The position numbers were made by a program, and so were the translations under genes. The notes beneath the pieces are model-generated. The model made no database searches and was not told where the DNA came from. It saw only the letters and a list, made by a program, of their open reading frames with translations. DNA of 64,000 nucleotides from Pseudoalteromonas caenipelagi (GTDB lineage: Bacteria > Pseudomonadota > Gammaproteobacteria > Enterobacterales > Alteromonadaceae), in assembly GCF_013140855.1 (NCBI RefSeq), contig NZ_JABBPG010000010.1, positions 1-64,000 on the forward strand, written 5' to 3'. Of the stretch, positions 45,339 to 57,026 are shown in pieces; within the stretch, counting starts at the first letter, position 1; each line of letters opens with the position of its first letter.

Positions 45339-45356
45339 GCCCAACTCACATTGGGC
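45339..45356 (-). terminator. Candidate terminator after kdsA
   Basis: A 6-bp stem GCCCAA/TTGGGC with a 6-nt loop followed on the minus strand by TTGAATTATTTG, between kdsA and gcvA. Confidence 0.55.
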
Positions 45357-45368
45357 CTGATGTTTTGC

Positions 45369-46235
<867 letters not shown>

Positions 46236-47486
46236 TTAACTGCCAATAATGCGCAGCAACTGTCCACAGAGCCACGCCATATATGTGCCCAATGCGTAAC
46301 CAAGCACTGCTAATAATACGCCAACTGGTGCGAGCGCTGGGTGAAATGCTGACGCCACAACAGGAGCAGATGCCGCCCCACCAATATTTGCTTTACTGCC
46401 TACGGCAACATAAAACACTGGCGCTTTGATCAATTTAGCCACAATAAACAGTAAGCCAATGTGAATTAGCATCCATATGGCACCAATGATCATATACTTT
46501 GGCGCTTCAATAATTTTTGCGATATCCATATGCAAACCAATTGTTGCGATGAGGATATATAAAAAGCTTGCTCCTACTTTAGATGCGCCCACAGCCTCAA
46601 ACTGCCTCGCTTTAGTAAAGGAAAGTGCCAAGCCAATTGTAGTTACTAAAACAATAATCCAAAATAACTTGCTGTGCAGCGAGAACTTTTTCAATTCTGG
46701 GTAATTTTCCACGAAAAATGGCACCAGCAAATCAGCTGAAAAATGCGCAAGTCCGGTTGCCCCAAAAGCCAATGCCAGCATAATCATTAAATCGCGTAAC
46801 TCAGGTTTACGTGCATGCTGGGCTTCAAATTGCTGTACTTTGTCAATTAAGCGGTCAATTGAACTGGTATCGGCACCTGTTTTAGCATCTATTTCTTTAT
46901 GCCTCGCGGCAATTAATAACAAACCTGCCATCCATAAGTTAGCAACTACAATATCAACGGTGACCATCACAGTGAAAATCTCACCTCCCGCACCGTATAT
47001 TTCTTTCATGGCAAGCATATTTGCTCCACCACCAATCCAGCTACCCGCCAATGCAGCCATACCACGCCAAAGAGCTTCAGGGCCAGCTACGCCAAGCAAG
47101 TCTGGCATGACAGTAGCCACGATTAACAGGGCTATCGGGCCACCAATGACAACGCCCACGGTGCCTGTCAAAAACATAATGATAGCCTTTTTACCCAAGC
47201 CCATGATCGCTTTAAGGTCTATGCTCAAAGTCAGTAAAACCAAGCAGGCAGGAAGCAAAAAATATTTTGCAACGGTATAAACGGCATTATTATTACCGTC
47301 AACAATCCCAAAGGTATTAAGTAAAGAGGGTAAGAAGTAGCACATCAATAGTGCAGGAACATACTTATAAAACTTAGCCCAAAAACCTTGTTTTAAGTTA
47401 GATGTATAAAATACGAAACCTAATATGAGCGCAAGTAGGCCCAGTATTACAGCATTATTAGTAATTAAAGCTGACTCTTGTGGCAT
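46236..47486 (-). CDS. DUF819 family membrane protein
   Basis: 416 residues with about ten to twelve membrane helices; the AGSWIGGGANMLAMKE and SKANIGGAASAPVVASAF blocks are typical of DUF819 (YjcL-like), a transporter-like family of unknown substrate. ATG 47486 is chosen since GGGGA lies 5 nt upstream; two earlier in-frame ATGs exist. It is inserted between sirB1 and kdsA, which are neighbours in many gammaproteobacteria. Confidence 0.85.
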   Translation of the reverse strand: MPQESALITNNAVILGLLALILGFVFYTSNLKQGFWAKFYKYVPALLMCYFLPSLLNTFGIVDGNNNAVYTVAKYFLLPACLVLLTLSIDLKAIMGLGKKAIIMFLTGTVGVVIGGPIALLIVATVMPDLLGVAGPEALWRGMAALAGSWIGGGANMLAMKEIYGAGGEIFTVMVTVDIVVANLWMAGLLLIAARHKEIDAKTGADTSSIDRLIDKVQQFEAQHARKPELRDLMIMLALAFGATGLAHFSADLLVPFFVENYPELKKFSLHSKLFWIIVLVTTIGLALSFTKARQFEAVGASKVGASFLYILIATIGLHMDIAKIIEAPKYMIIGAIWMLIHIGLLFIVAKLIKAPVFYVAVGSKANIGGAASAPVVASAFHPALAPVGVLLAVLGYALGTYMAWLCGQLLRIIGS

Positions 47487-47510
47487 AGCCATCCCCATTA
47501 TTTTTTATTC

Positions 47511-48314
47511 TTAGTGGAGTATATTGTTGTGATCGGCAAGTTCTGCAATTTGATGTTCAATAATTTCAATCGCAGGGTCATCTGGACACTCATCGACAAA
47601 AAACTGTAAATCCTCTTTAGCCATTTTGGGACAATTCAGTTGATTGAGCAAGTAACCTCTATCACGGCGCTCATACGGGTCATCACCAATGAGGTCCATC
47701 AAAAGCTCAACACAACTTAGTGCATGGCTAAATTTATCGACGGCAATAAAAGCCCACTTTTGCTGCGCTAGATATAATTTTACAGCTTCGTCGCCCAGCA
47801 CGAGTTCTAGCGGCTCTTCTTGTTTTTCTTTTTCATTCTCAGGGGTAATGTACCAAGATTGTTGGCCACTGTTCGGATCGATTAAATAACCTTCATCGTT
47901 ACTAATAGCGACATGCACCATAACCTCACCTTGGCTTAGAGCCATTTGAGCATCAAATCCACCGCGCTGTAGTAAATGACTTAGCACCAATGCCAAGGCC
48001 GTAGGCGAGCCCGAACGCATTTTCAACGTGTAACACACACTATTAAGTAAATACTCAGCAACATCTTGATCACTGCCACTAAATAACCATTGGGTGTAAA
48101 ACGCGTCTAGCAGTTTATCTAGTCGTTGATGTATTTGTGAGTATTGGTTACAAAGCTGATCAACTTGATGCTCCAATTCAGCCAACTGACAGAAGCTGTC
48201 TTCTAATTTAGCTTGGGCGTCCCAGTGCAACTCTGCCCTAATACATCGAAGCAAAGGTTCTTGAGGTATGTAATCTGCACTACCGTCTTGTTCTTCGAAC
48301 CAGATATCAGTCAT
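47511..48314 (-). CDS. sirB1: SirB1 family protein (transglutaminase-like with TPR)
   Basis: 267 residues. N-terminal SirB1/transglutaminase-like core with SVCYTLKMRSGSPTALALVL and VMVHVAI, and a C-terminal TPR-like part. Function unknown, often linked to the hemA-prfA-prmC locus. It has its own start after the terminator at 48451-48480. Confidence 0.87.
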   Translation of the reverse strand: MTDIWFEEQDGSADYIPQEPLLRCIRAELHWDAQAKLEDSFCQLAELEHQVDQLCNQYSQIHQRLDKLLDAFYTQWLFSGSDQDVAEYLLNSVCYTLKMRSGSPTALALVLSHLLQRGGFDAQMALSQGEVMVHVAISNDEGYLIDPNSGQQSWYITPENEKEKQEEPLELVLGDEAVKLYLAQQKWAFIAVDKFSHALSCVELLMDLIGDDPYERRDRGYLLNQLNCPKMAKEDLQFFVDECPDDPAIEIIEHQIAELADHNNILH

Positions 48315-48450
48315 ATATACCGCGTTAACTCACATAATCTAACAAACGAACGACTAGTCTATCACTTTTTGATAAAGACCCAAATAGCGAAGCTCTGAAG
48401 CTTGTGTGAATTATTTCTGCGCACTGCGCCTCTTTTTATACAAAAACAAA

Positions 48451-48480
48451 AAAAAGCGCATGGCAATCCATACGCTTTTT
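48451..48480 (-). terminator. Terminator after sirB2
   Basis: A 13-bp stem with one mismatch, AAAAAGCGCATGG and CCATACGCTTTTT around CAAT, 22 bp past the sirB2 stop. It separates the hemA-to-sirB2 operon from sirB1-DUF819-kdsA. Confidence 0.85.
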
Positions 48481-48502
48481 ACTCAAATGTTGCTTAATTC
48501 AC

Positions 48503-48877
48503 TTATAAAATAAATGCCGATTTAGACCCTGCTAGATAACCAATGCCAAGCAAAGAAAGTGTTACCAACACTAAGCCTGTTACTTGTAGCGAGCGTGTCT
48601 TAGCCTTTGCGCTAACAACGCCAAGCGCGATATACGCTACAACCAAAATTATTTTTTCTAAAAGCCATGGCTGACCCAGTGGGTTGATACTGCCCATAAT
48701 CAATAACGATATTGCAGAAATAAGTAGTAAAGTGTCGATGCTGTGGCTGGCTATAAATACACCTTTATGCGCGGCGATTTTCCCTGACGCTAAACGAGAA
48801 ACTGCCCGTGTGTAAAATAACACAATGCTCAAAGCAGCAAATAATAGGTGGGTGTGTTTTAATGCTATATAATCCAT
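48503..48877 (-). CDS. sirB2: SirB2 family membrane protein
   Basis: 124 residues with four membrane helices, matching SirB2 (ALKHTHLLFAALSIVLFYTR, SHSIDTLLLISAISLL). Function unknown; conserved next to prmC. 11 bp after the HD-GYP regulator gene. Confidence 0.9.
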   Translation of the reverse strand: MDYIALKHTHLLFAALSIVLFYTRAVSRLASGKIAAHKGVFIASHSIDTLLLISAISLLIMGSINPLGQPWLLEKIILVVAYIALGVVSAKAKTRSLQVTGLVLVTLSLLGIGYLAGSKSAFIL

Positions 48878-48888
48878 TGGGTCTCTTA

Positions 48889-50439
48889 TTATTGTGGTTG
48901 ATCAGGATAGCGTGTCAAAATACCTTCGACATCGTCAATATGTGTATTTAATATATCAACAAGTTGAGGATCAAAGTGTTTGCCCTTTTGTTTGTTGATT
49001 TCTTCTAACGCTTGCTCTTTGCTCCAAGAAGCTTTGTAACAGCGCTTATGTCTAAGTGCATCATAAACATCCGCCAGCGCGACGATACGACCAAAAATGT
49101 GAATATCTTCACCTTTTTTGCCTTCAGGATACCCTGTTCCGTCCCACTTTTCATGATGCTCTTTGGCTATAACTGCGCCTGCATTCACAATTTCACGTCT
49201 TGAATTTTGTAATATTCTATAGCCTTTTAAAGTGTGAGATTTCATCACATCCCACTCTTTATCATCTAACTTGCCTGGCTTATTCAAAATGGCGTCTGGA
49301 ATGCCTACTTTACCTACATCATGCAGTGGCGATGCCATTCTCAGCAATTCCACATCGTGATGGTTTAACCCGTAATGTATACCAAAAAGCTCACACATAT
49401 AGGCAACGCGTTTAACGTGATTACCGGTTTCAGTTGAGCGCTGTTCAAGCGCTTCGCTCAGGCGATATACTAATTCTTGCTGCGTGCTTTCTATTTCAGC
49501 TTGCAACTGCACATTTTCGTATGCAAGCTGCACATTTTGCGAAAAAATCTTGATCAAGTGTTTTTGAGTATCTGTCAAAAACTCTGGGATACCGGATACA
49601 AATAACATCGAACTGTGATTATACTCACTAGAGCAGTAAGCAAATAAATAGTTATTTTTATAAATGATGCCTTTGTTATTTAGTGCCTGATTACAAGCCT
49701 CAAGCTGTTCTGATGTCAAAACTTCATTAATCGGTTTACCTTCGCAACGTTCAAATTCGCCTCGACCAGTAAATACAATGAGCTGACCACTAGATTTGCT
49801 ACTTTGATTACTAGCCACCAAAGATGTCGCATACATTGCTTCGTCCACCGTACCAAGCAAAGAGGTCAATTGTTGCATCACACCTTGAATGAAGTGCTCA
49901 ATTGAATGGGTGGCAAAAATATCTCTCGACGCACAGATTATTTTTTCCAGCCCCTGACGAGATTGTTCAATAGCCAATATGTCTCGATAAGAACGCAGGC
50001 TAGACATGACCACTGTGAACAGCTTTTGTGCGGTGAGTTCTGTTTTTGACTTGTAATCATTAATATCATAATTAACAATAACTTGACGTTCAGGGGCTTG
50101 ACCTGGTTGTCCGGTTCTCAAGATAATGCGGATATGGCCATTTTTAGCCTCTTCGCGAATGAACTTAGCCACCTGTAAGCCCGCATCATCGGTTTCCATC
50201 ACGACATCAAGTAATACAATCGCTGCATCAGGGTGATCAGTAATCACCTTACGAGCTTCTTCACCTGAATATGCACTTAAAAATTCTAATCGCTTTTTTT
50301 GAAATTCAAAATCACTGAGCGCCAACTTTGTCACAGCATGAACTTCAGGTTCATCATCTACAATGATGACCTTCCATTTACCGCTGTTTTCCGGCTCGAC
50401 TATTTCGTTTGGTTCATCAGAAAACAAAAAATCATCCAT
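48889..50439 (-). CDS. HD-GYP response regulator, c-di-GMP phosphodiesterase
   Basis: 516 residues: receiver domain (about 22-145; acidic VDDEPE, acceptor Asp in IVLLDVVME), a DUF3369-type sensory region (about 165-315), then an HD-GYP domain with HDVGKVGIPD, HHEKWDGTGYPEGKKGE and ALADVYDAL, all metal-binding residues present. Should hydrolyse cyclic di-GMP. Start 50439 has AGGA 7 nt upstream. It is embedded in the hemA-prfA-prmC-sirB2 operon without its own kinase. Confidence 0.93.
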   Translation of the reverse strand: MDDFLFSDEPNEIVEPENSGKWKVIIVDDEPEVHAVTKLALSDFEFQKKRLEFLSAYSGEEARKVITDHPDAAIVLLDVVMETDDAGLQVAKFIREEAKNGHIRIILRTGQPGQAPERQVIVNYDINDYKSKTELTAQKLFTVVMSSLRSYRDILAIEQSRQGLEKIICASRDIFATHSIEHFIQGVMQQLTSLLGTVDEAMYATSLVASNQSSKSSGQLIVFTGRGEFERCEGKPINEVLTSEQLEACNQALNNKGIIYKNNYLFAYCSSEYNHSSMLFVSGIPEFLTDTQKHLIKIFSQNVQLAYENVQLQAEIESTQQELVYRLSEALEQRSTETGNHVKRVAYMCELFGIHYGLNHHDVELLRMASPLHDVGKVGIPDAILNKPGKLDDKEWDVMKSHTLKGYRILQNSRREIVNAGAVIAKEHHEKWDGTGYPEGKKGEDIHIFGRIVALADVYDALRHKRCYKASWSKEQALEEINKQKGKHFDPQLVDILNTHIDDVEGILTRYPDQPQ

Positions 50440-50473
50440 ATAGGGATCCTTCAAGTGCACATCTACGTCATTA

Positions 50474-51328
50474 TTATGGGGACTCCCCTAGCCATTGAGC
50501 TAGAGTTACGCGATCACAGCCTGCCATATCTTTAATTGTAAGTATATTGCTATACGACATTTGTGCAAAATACTGCTGTAATTTAGTAGCTTGTTGGTAA
50601 CCGTGTTCGATAAGCACATAGCCACCTTGGTTTAGGTGTTTCCTGCCTTGAGAAATGATCACTTTAATATCAGCCATGCCTGCATCATCAGCAACTAACG
50701 CACTTAGCGGCTCAAATCTAACATCACCTTGTGAAAGATGCTGATCGTCCTGCTCTATATACGGTGGATTACTAACAATAAGATCAAACTTACAATCACC
50801 AACTGCGCTGTACCAATTACTCTGCTCAATATGAACATTTTCAAAGCCGAGCTTTAGCTGATTTCGTTTGGCAAGTGCAACCGCATCTACTGAAAAATCC
50901 AACGCAGTGATATGCCATTGCGGCTTCTCCGATGCCAGAGCTAGCGCAATAGCACCTGTGCCCGTGCCAAGGTCAAGTACTTCAGCGTGTTCTGGCAACG
51001 CCAAATCGAGTGCATACTCAACCAATGTTTCGGTATCAGGACGCGGAATTAAGGTACTTGGGTTAACCTCTAATGGTAAACTCCAAAACTCCCGCTCGCC
51101 AATAATGTGTGCCACAGGTTCACCCACTTGTCGCCTTTTTATCAACTTGCAATATTCAACCTGCTGTTCATCAGACAGTTCGCTATCAGGCCAAGCGAAC
51201 AAATAACTTTTCGGCTTATTTATCACATGTAATAGCAATACTTCACTATCGAGTTTCGGGCTATCGGAGGTGTCTTTAAGAAGTTGGGTAGCCCAAGCGA
51301 TTGCTTGGGCAACTGTTTGTGCGGTCAC
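50474..51328 (-). CDS. prmC: Release factor glutamine methyltransferase PrmC
   Basis: 284 residues. Methylates the glutamine of the GGQ motif in release factors. SAM motif VLDLGTGTGAIALALA and catalytic NPPY in IVSNPPYIEQDD are present. It starts 2 bp after prfA, its substrate gene. Confidence 0.96.
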   Translation of the reverse strand: MTAQTVAQAIAWATQLLKDTSDSPKLDSEVLLLHVINKPKSYLFAWPDSELSDEQQVEYCKLIKRRQVGEPVAHIIGEREFWSLPLEVNPSTLIPRPDTETLVEYALDLALPEHAEVLDLGTGTGAIALALASEKPQWHITALDFSVDAVALAKRNQLKLGFENVHIEQSNWYSAVGDCKFDLIVSNPPYIEQDDQHLSQGDVRFEPLSALVADDAGMADIKVIISQGRKHLNQGGYVLIEHGYQQATKLQQYFAQMSYSNILTIKDMAGCDRVTLAQWLGESP

Positions 51329-51330
51329 GA

Positions 51331-52416
51331 TTATTCGTCGCCCATCGCAGCAAGTAAATCGGCTTGGTGTTCAAGTAGAAGTGGATCAATAATCGCCCCT
51401 AAATCACCTGCAACAATTTCGTTTAGACGGTATAAAGTCAAATTGATACGATGATCGGTAATACGACCTTGCGGATAGTTGTAAGTACGAATACGCTCCG
51501 AACGGTCACCACTACCGACCAGATTACGGCGCTCAGATGCTTCTGCAGCCTGACGCTTTTCATCTTCGGCTTGCTGTAATCGTGCACCAAGTACCGAAAG
51601 TGCTTTTGCTCGGTTTTTATGCTGTGAACGCTCATCCTGACATTCAACAACAACGCCTGTCGGCAAGTGGGTAATACGTATAGCCGAGTCCGTTTTGTTA
51701 ACGTGCTGACCACCGGCACCAGATGCGCGGAAAGTATCTATTTTTAAATCCGCTGAGTTAATCTGAATTGCTTCAGCCTCAGGCACTTCAGCCATCACCG
51801 CAACAGTACATGCAGAAGTGTGCACTCGCCCTTGCGACTCGGTTTCAGGAACGCGTTGCACACGGTGTGCTCCCGATTCAAACTTCAGTTTCCCGTAAAC
51901 GCCATCACCACTGATATTTGCTATGATCTCTTTATAACCACCATGCTCGCCTTCATTGGCACTCACCACTTCCACTTTCCACTTTTGTGTTTCAGCAAAG
52001 CGGCTATACATACGAAATAAATCGCCTGCAAAAATAGCGGCTTCATCACCCCCTGTACCGGCACGGACTTCTAAAAATACGTTATTGTTGTCCTTTGGAT
52101 CCTTAGGCAACATCAGTACTTGTAGATCATCTTCTAACTTTGCAATAGCAGCTTTGGCTTCTTTATACTCTTCTTGAGCCATTTCTCGCATATCAGGATC
52201 TGAGTCTTTTAGCATCTCTTCAGCTGTTGCGACATCTTCCTGAGCTTGCTGATAGGCAGCAAATGCTTTTACCACATCTTCTAGTTCCGAATACTCTTTT
52301 GACAGTGCACGAAAACGATTTTGATCCCCAATAACACCTGGATCGCTCAGCATCGCTTGCACTTCTTCATGGCGCTCAGCTAAGGTCTCTAACTTACGAT
52401 ATACAGACTCTTTCAT
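51331..52416 (-). CDS. prfA: Peptide chain release factor 1
   Basis: 361 residues. Recognises UAA and UAG stop codons and triggers peptide release. GGQ at 235-237 in [12 protein letters not shown]; the RF1 codon-reading tripeptide reads PET where E. coli has PAT, keeping the PxT pattern. Start 52416 gives the normal length; a frame 21 nt longer overlaps hemA. Confidence 0.97.
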   Translation of the reverse strand: MKESVYRKLETLAERHEEVQAMLSDPGVIGDQNRFRALSKEYSELEDVVKAFAAYQQAQEDVATAEEMLKDSDPDMREMAQEEYKEAKAAIAKLEDDLQVLMLPKDPKDNNNVFLEVRAGTGGDEAAIFAGDLFRMYSRFAETQKWKVEVVSANEGEHGGYKEIIANISGDGVYGKLKFESGAHRVQRVPETESQGRVHTSACTVAVMAEVPEAEAIQINSADLKIDTFRASGAGGQHVNKTDSAIRITHLPTGVVVECQDERSQHKNRAKALSVLGARLQQAEDEKRQAAEASERRNLVGSGDRSERIRTYNYPQGRITDHRINLTLYRLNEIVAGDLGAIIDPLLLEHQADLLAAMGDE

Positions 52417-52423
52417 TAACCTA

Positions 52424-53680
52424 TTATTCCTGCTCAATACCTAATGTTTGTTTAAGTTGTGCCAACTGCTCAAAGTCTCCCATTTTTGCTGCGTGTTGAA
52501 TCGCTTTTGTTGGGGCATGAGTCAATCTGTTCGTTAGTTTGTTGGCCAACTCTAGCAATACCTTTTCTGAAGGCTTGCCTGATTCTAGTTGGTTAAGTGC
52601 TTTTTCAACCAACTCTGCTTTAATTTTCTGGGCACTGTCTCTGTATTGAACAATGACGTCCACAGACTTTAGCGAGCGTTGCCACAAGGCAAATTCTCGC
52701 GTTTTTTCTTCAATGATAGCTTGCGCTTGACGGGCCGCCTGCTCTCGGCTTGCCATATTTTCGCTGACAATGGCTTGCAAGTCATCTACTGAATATAAAT
52801 AAGCAGCATCTAAGTCCCCTACTTGGCTTTCGATATCCCTAGGTACAGCGATGTCGACAAACAGCATTGGCTTATTGCGGCGCTGTTTAAGTGCTTGCTC
52901 AACCACACCTTTACCAATAATAGGCAAAGTGCTGGCTGTTGAAGAGATGACAATGTCCGCATTATGCAATTCTTGTGGTAGCTGAGCCAAAGATATCACC
53001 TGCCCTTGTACTTCACTAGCAAGCCCCTGCGCGCGTTCAATGGTTCTGTTGGCAACAGTAATTGACTTAGGGTGGTGCTGGTACAAATGCTTCGCAACTA
53101 ACTCTATGGTTTCGCCGGCACCTATCAATAATACTTTGGTTTTTTCAAGCTGACCGTAAATATGTTTTGCTAAATTTACCGCGGCATATGCAACTGAGAC
53201 TGCACTAGCTCCTATATCCGTTTCGGTACGTACTTGCTTGGCAACAGAAAACGTTTTTTGAAACAAACGCTCAAAGGTAGGCTTAATTCCATTATGTTGC
53301 TTGGCACTATTATAGGCTTGCTTTATTTGGCCCAAAATTTGGGGCTCTCCGAGCACTAACGAATCGAGCCCGCACGCGACACGCATTAGATGGTTAATGG
53401 CATCCTGGTTATGATGCACATAAACATTTTCACTCAGTTGCGATTCATCGATGTTGTGAAAGCATGCAAGCCACTGAAGTAGCACTTGGGAATTCTCGCT
53501 CTCAAGGCTACAATAGATTTCGGTACGATTACAGGTCGAGACAATAACAGACTCTTTAAATTGGTCATGTTGTGTCAGCTCAGTAAGAGCCTGAGATAAT
53601 TGCTCAGGGGAAAAGGCGACTTTTTCGCGTAGTTCTACCGATGCAGTTTTATGATTTATACCAAGTGCTATGATGGTCAT
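52424..53680 (-). CDS. hemA: Glutamyl-tRNA reductase HemA
   Basis: 418 residues. First step of heme and tetrapyrrole synthesis by the C5 pathway: reduces glutamyl-tRNA(Glu) to glutamate-1-semialdehyde. Catalytic Cys50 in [25 protein letters not shown] at the N-terminus, and NADPH-binding [16 protein letters not shown]. First gene of the operon; divergent from lolB. The tRNA-Glu genes at the window start supply its substrate type. Confidence 0.97.
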   Translation of the reverse strand: MTIIALGINHKTASVELREKVAFSPEQLSQALTELTQHDQFKESVIVSTCNRTEIYCSLESENSQVLLQWLACFHNIDESQLSENVYVHHNQDAINHLMRVACGLDSLVLGEPQILGQIKQAYNSAKQHNGIKPTFERLFQKTFSVAKQVRTETDIGASAVSVAYAAVNLAKHIYGQLEKTKVLLIGAGETIELVAKHLYQHHPKSITVANRTIERAQGLASEVQGQVISLAQLPQELHNADIVISSTASTLPIIGKGVVEQALKQRRNKPMLFVDIAVPRDIESQVGDLDAAYLYSVDDLQAIVSENMASREQAARQAQAIIEEKTREFALWQRSLKSVDVIVQYRDSAQKIKAELVEKALNQLESGKPSEKVLLELANKLTNRLTHAPTKAIQHAAKMGDFEQLAQLKQTLGIEQE

Positions 53681-53763
53681 AGATGCCTGAATTGCCCGAG
53701 CCCTGTTTTAAAGCTGGCAATTTTACCAAAAATCAATCGAATATGGAAAGTAAGGAACATCAT

Positions 53764-54348
53764 TTGACACGATTTCATTTGATTTTGCTCATGTTTTTTT
53801 TATTTATCAGTGGATGTGCGCAAAAAATCTCCCCCTCAAAACAGCAAATTAGCGACTGGAAAGTCTTATTACAGTCACAGTCAACTTGGCAAGCGAGTGG
53901 AAAGTTAGCTTTTATCAGTAATACTGATCGCCAATCAGCTAATTTTAATTGGCAGTATATTGATAGCAAACAACAGCTCATTTTAACCAGCTTTATTGGT
54001 ACGCGTATTTTGTCACTTAAGGAGTTGGCACAGCACAGTGAACTGCAATACGACGGCAACACCTATGTTGATACTAACAGTCAACAATTAGTCAAACGCC
54101 TCAGTGGCTTAGATTTACCTGTGGCACAAGCACCCGCTTGGCTTACTGGTACCGTTGATAATCCAACTAATCAATATGATGCGCAAGGCAGGCTTACTTC
54201 AAGCGCTTGGACAGATGAAAACGGCCAACTTTGGCAAGCACACTATCAACAATTTTCATTGGTTGAAGGCATGTGGCTTCCTACTCGCATGAACCTCTCT
54301 CATGACAAAGTGCGCATTAAAATTCAGCTCAACTCATGGCAGTTTTAG
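53764..54348 (+). CDS. lolB: Outer-membrane lipoprotein LolB
   Basis: About 194 residues. Accepts lipoproteins from LolA and inserts them into the outer membrane. Lipobox FISGC near residue 18 and a LolB-type beta sandwich (WQASGKLAFIS, ANFNWQY, LTSFIGT). TTG 53764 is chosen because AAGGA lies 7 nt upstream and it gives a standard signal; ATG 53743 is an alternative. Precedes ispE by one base, the usual lolB-ispE-prs order. Confidence 0.9.
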   Translation: MTRFHLILLMFFLFISGCAQKISPSKQQISDWKVLLQSQSTWQASGKLAFISNTDRQSANFNWQYIDSKQQLILTSFIGTRILSLKELAQHSELQYDGNTYVDTNSQQLVKRLSGLDLPVAQAPAWLTGTVDNPTNQYDAQGRLTSSAWTDENGQLWQAHYQQFSLVEGMWLPTRMNLSHDKVRIKIQLNSWQF

Positions 54349-54349
54349 T

Positions 54350-55198
54350 ATGACCTCGTTAACCCTTATGGCGCCAGCCAAACTTAACTTATTTTTGCAT
54401 ATCAATGCACGACGTGAAGATGGTTATCACGAATTAGAGACCTTATTTACCTTTTTGGATTTTGGCGATGAACTTACCTTCTCTCTGTCACATGACACTA
54501 AAATTCACATTACCGGAGACACCGCCGATATTCCTCTGGAAGATAATTTAATCTACAAAGCAGCGATGGCACTTTATCCCTACAAACAGGTTGAACAAGG
54601 TATTTGTGTTCAATTAACTAAGAAGTTACCAATGGGTGGTGGCGTAGGCGGCGGTTCTTCAGATGCTGCGACAACATTATTGGCAATTAATCAATTATGG
54701 AAATGTCATTTAAGTAACGAAAAGTTGGCACAATTAGGCCTCAGTTTAGGTGCCGATGTGCCGGTTTTTGTTAACGGAAAAACTGCACTCGCACAAGGTG
54801 TCGGTGAAAAGCTAACCCCCGTAACCCTGCCCCAGCGCTGGTATTGCGTGGTTTTTCCCAATGTACACGTCAGTACTGCACAGGTGTTTACTCACCCTGA
54901 TTTACCCAGAGACACCAACAAGCTTTCGCAGCACTGGGCGCTGTCAAATACCCGCAATGATTGTGAGGCTTTGGTTAAAAAGCTCTATCCCGAGGTTGAA
55001 AAGACCCTAGTGTGGTTGCTAAAATATGGCCCGACTCGTATGACGGGAACCGGAGCGTGTTGTTTTGTTGAACTCGATTCAATGGATGCAGCACAGCGTG
55101 TGCTCAGTTCATTACCATCATACTGGCAAGGCTTTATAGCCCAGAGCAGCAATATATCAACTGCCCATGTGCAACTTGATAGTTGGCTCAAAATGTAG
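54350..55198 (+). CDS. ispE: 4-diphosphocytidyl-2-C-methyl-D-erythritol kinase IspE
   Basis: 282 residues of the GHMP kinase family, in the MEP isoprenoid pathway. APAKLNLFLHI at the N-terminus, ATP loop PMGGGVGGGSSDAATTL, and MTGTGACCFVEL near the C-terminus. ATG 54350 follows the lolB stop by one base, so translation is probably coupled; a longer frame inside lolB is rejected. Confidence 0.95.
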   Translation: MTSLTLMAPAKLNLFLHINARREDGYHELETLFTFLDFGDELTFSLSHDTKIHITGDTADIPLEDNLIYKAAMALYPYKQVEQGICVQLTKKLPMGGGVGGGSSDAATTLLAINQLWKCHLSNEKLAQLGLSLGADVPVFVNGKTALAQGVGEKLTPVTLPQRWYCVVFPNVHVSTAQVFTHPDLPRDTNKLSQHWALSNTRNDCEALVKKLYPEVEKTLVWLLKYGPTRMTGTGACCFVELDSMDAAQRVLSSLPSYWQGFIAQSSNISTAHVQLDSWLKM

Positions 55199-55278
55199 AA
55201 GTAAATAGTTTAAGTTAGCCTGTTTTGACTCTGTCATTGCATGTTAGTCCAAAAATTCAGTGCCTGAGGAACCCTACC

Positions 55279-56226
55279 GTGCCTGACATGAAGCTCTTCG
55301 CTGGTAACGCAACACCTGAGTTAGCTCAAAAAGTTGCAAAACGTTTATTCATTGAATTAGGTGATGCTGTTGTGGGTCGTTTTAGTGACGGCGAAATCAG
55401 TGTTCAAATCAATGAGAACGTACGCGGATCGGATGTTTTCATTATCCAGTCAACTTGTGCCCCTACAAACGATAACCTGATGGAACTTATCGTTATGGTC
55501 GACGCATTACGTCGTGCCTCTGCGGGTCGTATTACTGCTGTAATCCCTTATTTTGGTTATGCTCGTCAAGACCGTCGTGTACGATCTGCGCGTGTACCAA
55601 TTACTGCTAAGGTTGTTGCTGACTTCCTATCTAGCGTTGGTGTTGACCGTGTATTAACGGTTGATCTTCACGCAGAACAAATCCAAGGATTCTTTGATGT
55701 TCCTGTTGATAACGTATTTGGTAGCCCAGTACTGTTAGATGACATGAAAGAACGTGAATTCGAAGATGTCGTTGTTGTATCACCAGACATCGGTGGTGTA
55801 GTACGTGCACGTGCAATAGCAAAGCTACTCAATGATACTGACCTTGCTATTATTGATAAACGTCGCCCACAAGCAAACGTATCGCAAGTAATGCACATCA
55901 TTGGTGACGTTGCAGGTCGCGACTGTATTATCGTTGATGATATGATTGATACCGGTGGTACACTATGTAAAGCGGCCGAAGCGCTTAAAGAACACGGTGC
56001 TAAGCGTGTTTTTGCTTACGCTACTCACCCTGTTTTATCAGGTGCCGCAGCTGAAAACCTTCGTAACTCAGTCATCGATGAAGTAATTGTTACTGATTCA
56101 ATTCCATTGTCAGACGAGCTACGCGCTTTAGATAACATTAAAGTGCTGACTCTGGCTGACATGCTAGCCGAAACGATTCGCCGTATTAGCAACGAAGAAT
56201 CTATTTCAGCTATGTTTCAGCACTAA
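55279..56226 (+). CDS. prs: Ribose-phosphate pyrophosphokinase Prs
   Basis: 315 residues, exactly the E. coli length. Makes PRPP for nucleotide, His and Trp synthesis. GTG 55279 gives the canonical start ([10 protein letters not shown]) and has GAGGAA upstream. [17 protein letters not shown] and the PRPP loop [11 protein letters not shown] are intact. Confidence 0.97.
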   Translation: MPDMKLFAGNATPELAQKVAKRLFIELGDAVVGRFSDGEISVQINENVRGSDVFIIQSTCAPTNDNLMELIVMVDALRRASAGRITAVIPYFGYARQDRRVRSARVPITAKVVADFLSSVGVDRVLTVDLHAEQIQGFFDVPVDNVFGSPVLLDDMKEREFEDVVVVSPDIGGVVRARAIAKLLNDTDLAIIDKRRPQANVSQVMHIIGDVAGRDCIIVDDMIDTGGTLCKAAEALKEHGAKRVFAYATHPVLSGAAAENLRNSVIDEVIVTDSIPLSDELRALDNIKVLTLADMLAETIRRISNEESISAMFQH

Positions 56227-56256
56227 TACACTGAATAACATAGCTACTAGCACTAT

Positions 56257-56280
56257 AAAAGCACCTTAGGGTGCTTTTTT
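56257..56280 (+). terminator. Terminator after prs
   Basis: A 9-bp stem AAAAGCACC/GGTGCTTTT with a 4-nt loop followed by a run of T (seven in total). Confidence 0.92.
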
Positions 56281-56392
56281 TGTATCTCTATGTTTTATTT
56301 ATTCCCCAGCAATGGTATAGTAGCGCGCCTTTTTGGGTAGGGTGTTTGGTCGCGAGCACCTTAAACTTTAAACTAAAAATTTTGGAAACATT

Positions 56393-57007
56393 ATGTCTAA
56401 CGAATTATATACATTGAATGCCGAAGTACGTGCTGATTTAGGTACAGGTGCGAGCCGCCGCCTACGTCGTGCTGACAAGGTTCCAGCAATCCTTTACGGT
56501 GCTGATAAAGAAGCGCTAGCGTTAACTCTTGAACACAACAAAGTAATCAAAGCTCAAGAAGATGAAGGTTTCTACAGCCACATTCTTACGCTTAACATTG
56601 CTGGCGAGCCTGTTGAAGCTATCCTTAAAGACATTCAACGTCACCCATTCAAGCCAAAGATCACTCACCTTGATTTCCAACGTGTTGATGCAAACCACAA
56701 GATCCACACTAAAGTACCTGTACACTTCCTAAACGAAGAAGCAGCTACTAAAGGTGGTAATACTGTTGCTCACCACGTTACTGAAATCGATGTAACTTGT
56801 TTACCTGCGTCACTACCTGAGTTCATCGAAGTAGACGTAGCGGCTCTAGAAGTAGGTGCAACTTTACACCTATCTGACATCAAACTTCCAGCTGGTGTTG
56901 CTTCAGTTGAACTTGCTAAAGGTGAAGGTCACGACCAAGCGGTTGTTACTCTAAATGCACCTAAAGGCGCTGCATCTGAAGAAGCAACTGAAGAAGCTGC
57001 AGAATAA
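56393..57007 (+). CDS. rplY: 50S ribosomal protein L25 (CTC form)
   Basis: 204 residues: the N-terminal L25 domain that binds 5S rRNA (about 1-90, with [16 protein letters not shown]) plus the C-terminal TL5/CTC domain and an acidic Ala/Glu tail. Longer than E. coli L25 (94). GGA 8 nt before the ATG. Confidence 0.95.
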   Translation: MSNELYTLNAEVRADLGTGASRRLRRADKVPAILYGADKEALALTLEHNKVIKAQEDEGFYSHILTLNIAGEPVEAILKDIQRHPFKPKITHLDFQRVDANHKIHTKVPVHFLNEEAATKGGNTVAHHVTEIDVTCLPASLPEFIEVDVAALEVGATLHLSDIKLPAGVASVELAKGEGHDQAVVTLNAPKGAASEEATEEAAE

Positions 57008-57026
57008 TTATTAAGGTGTCAGCACC

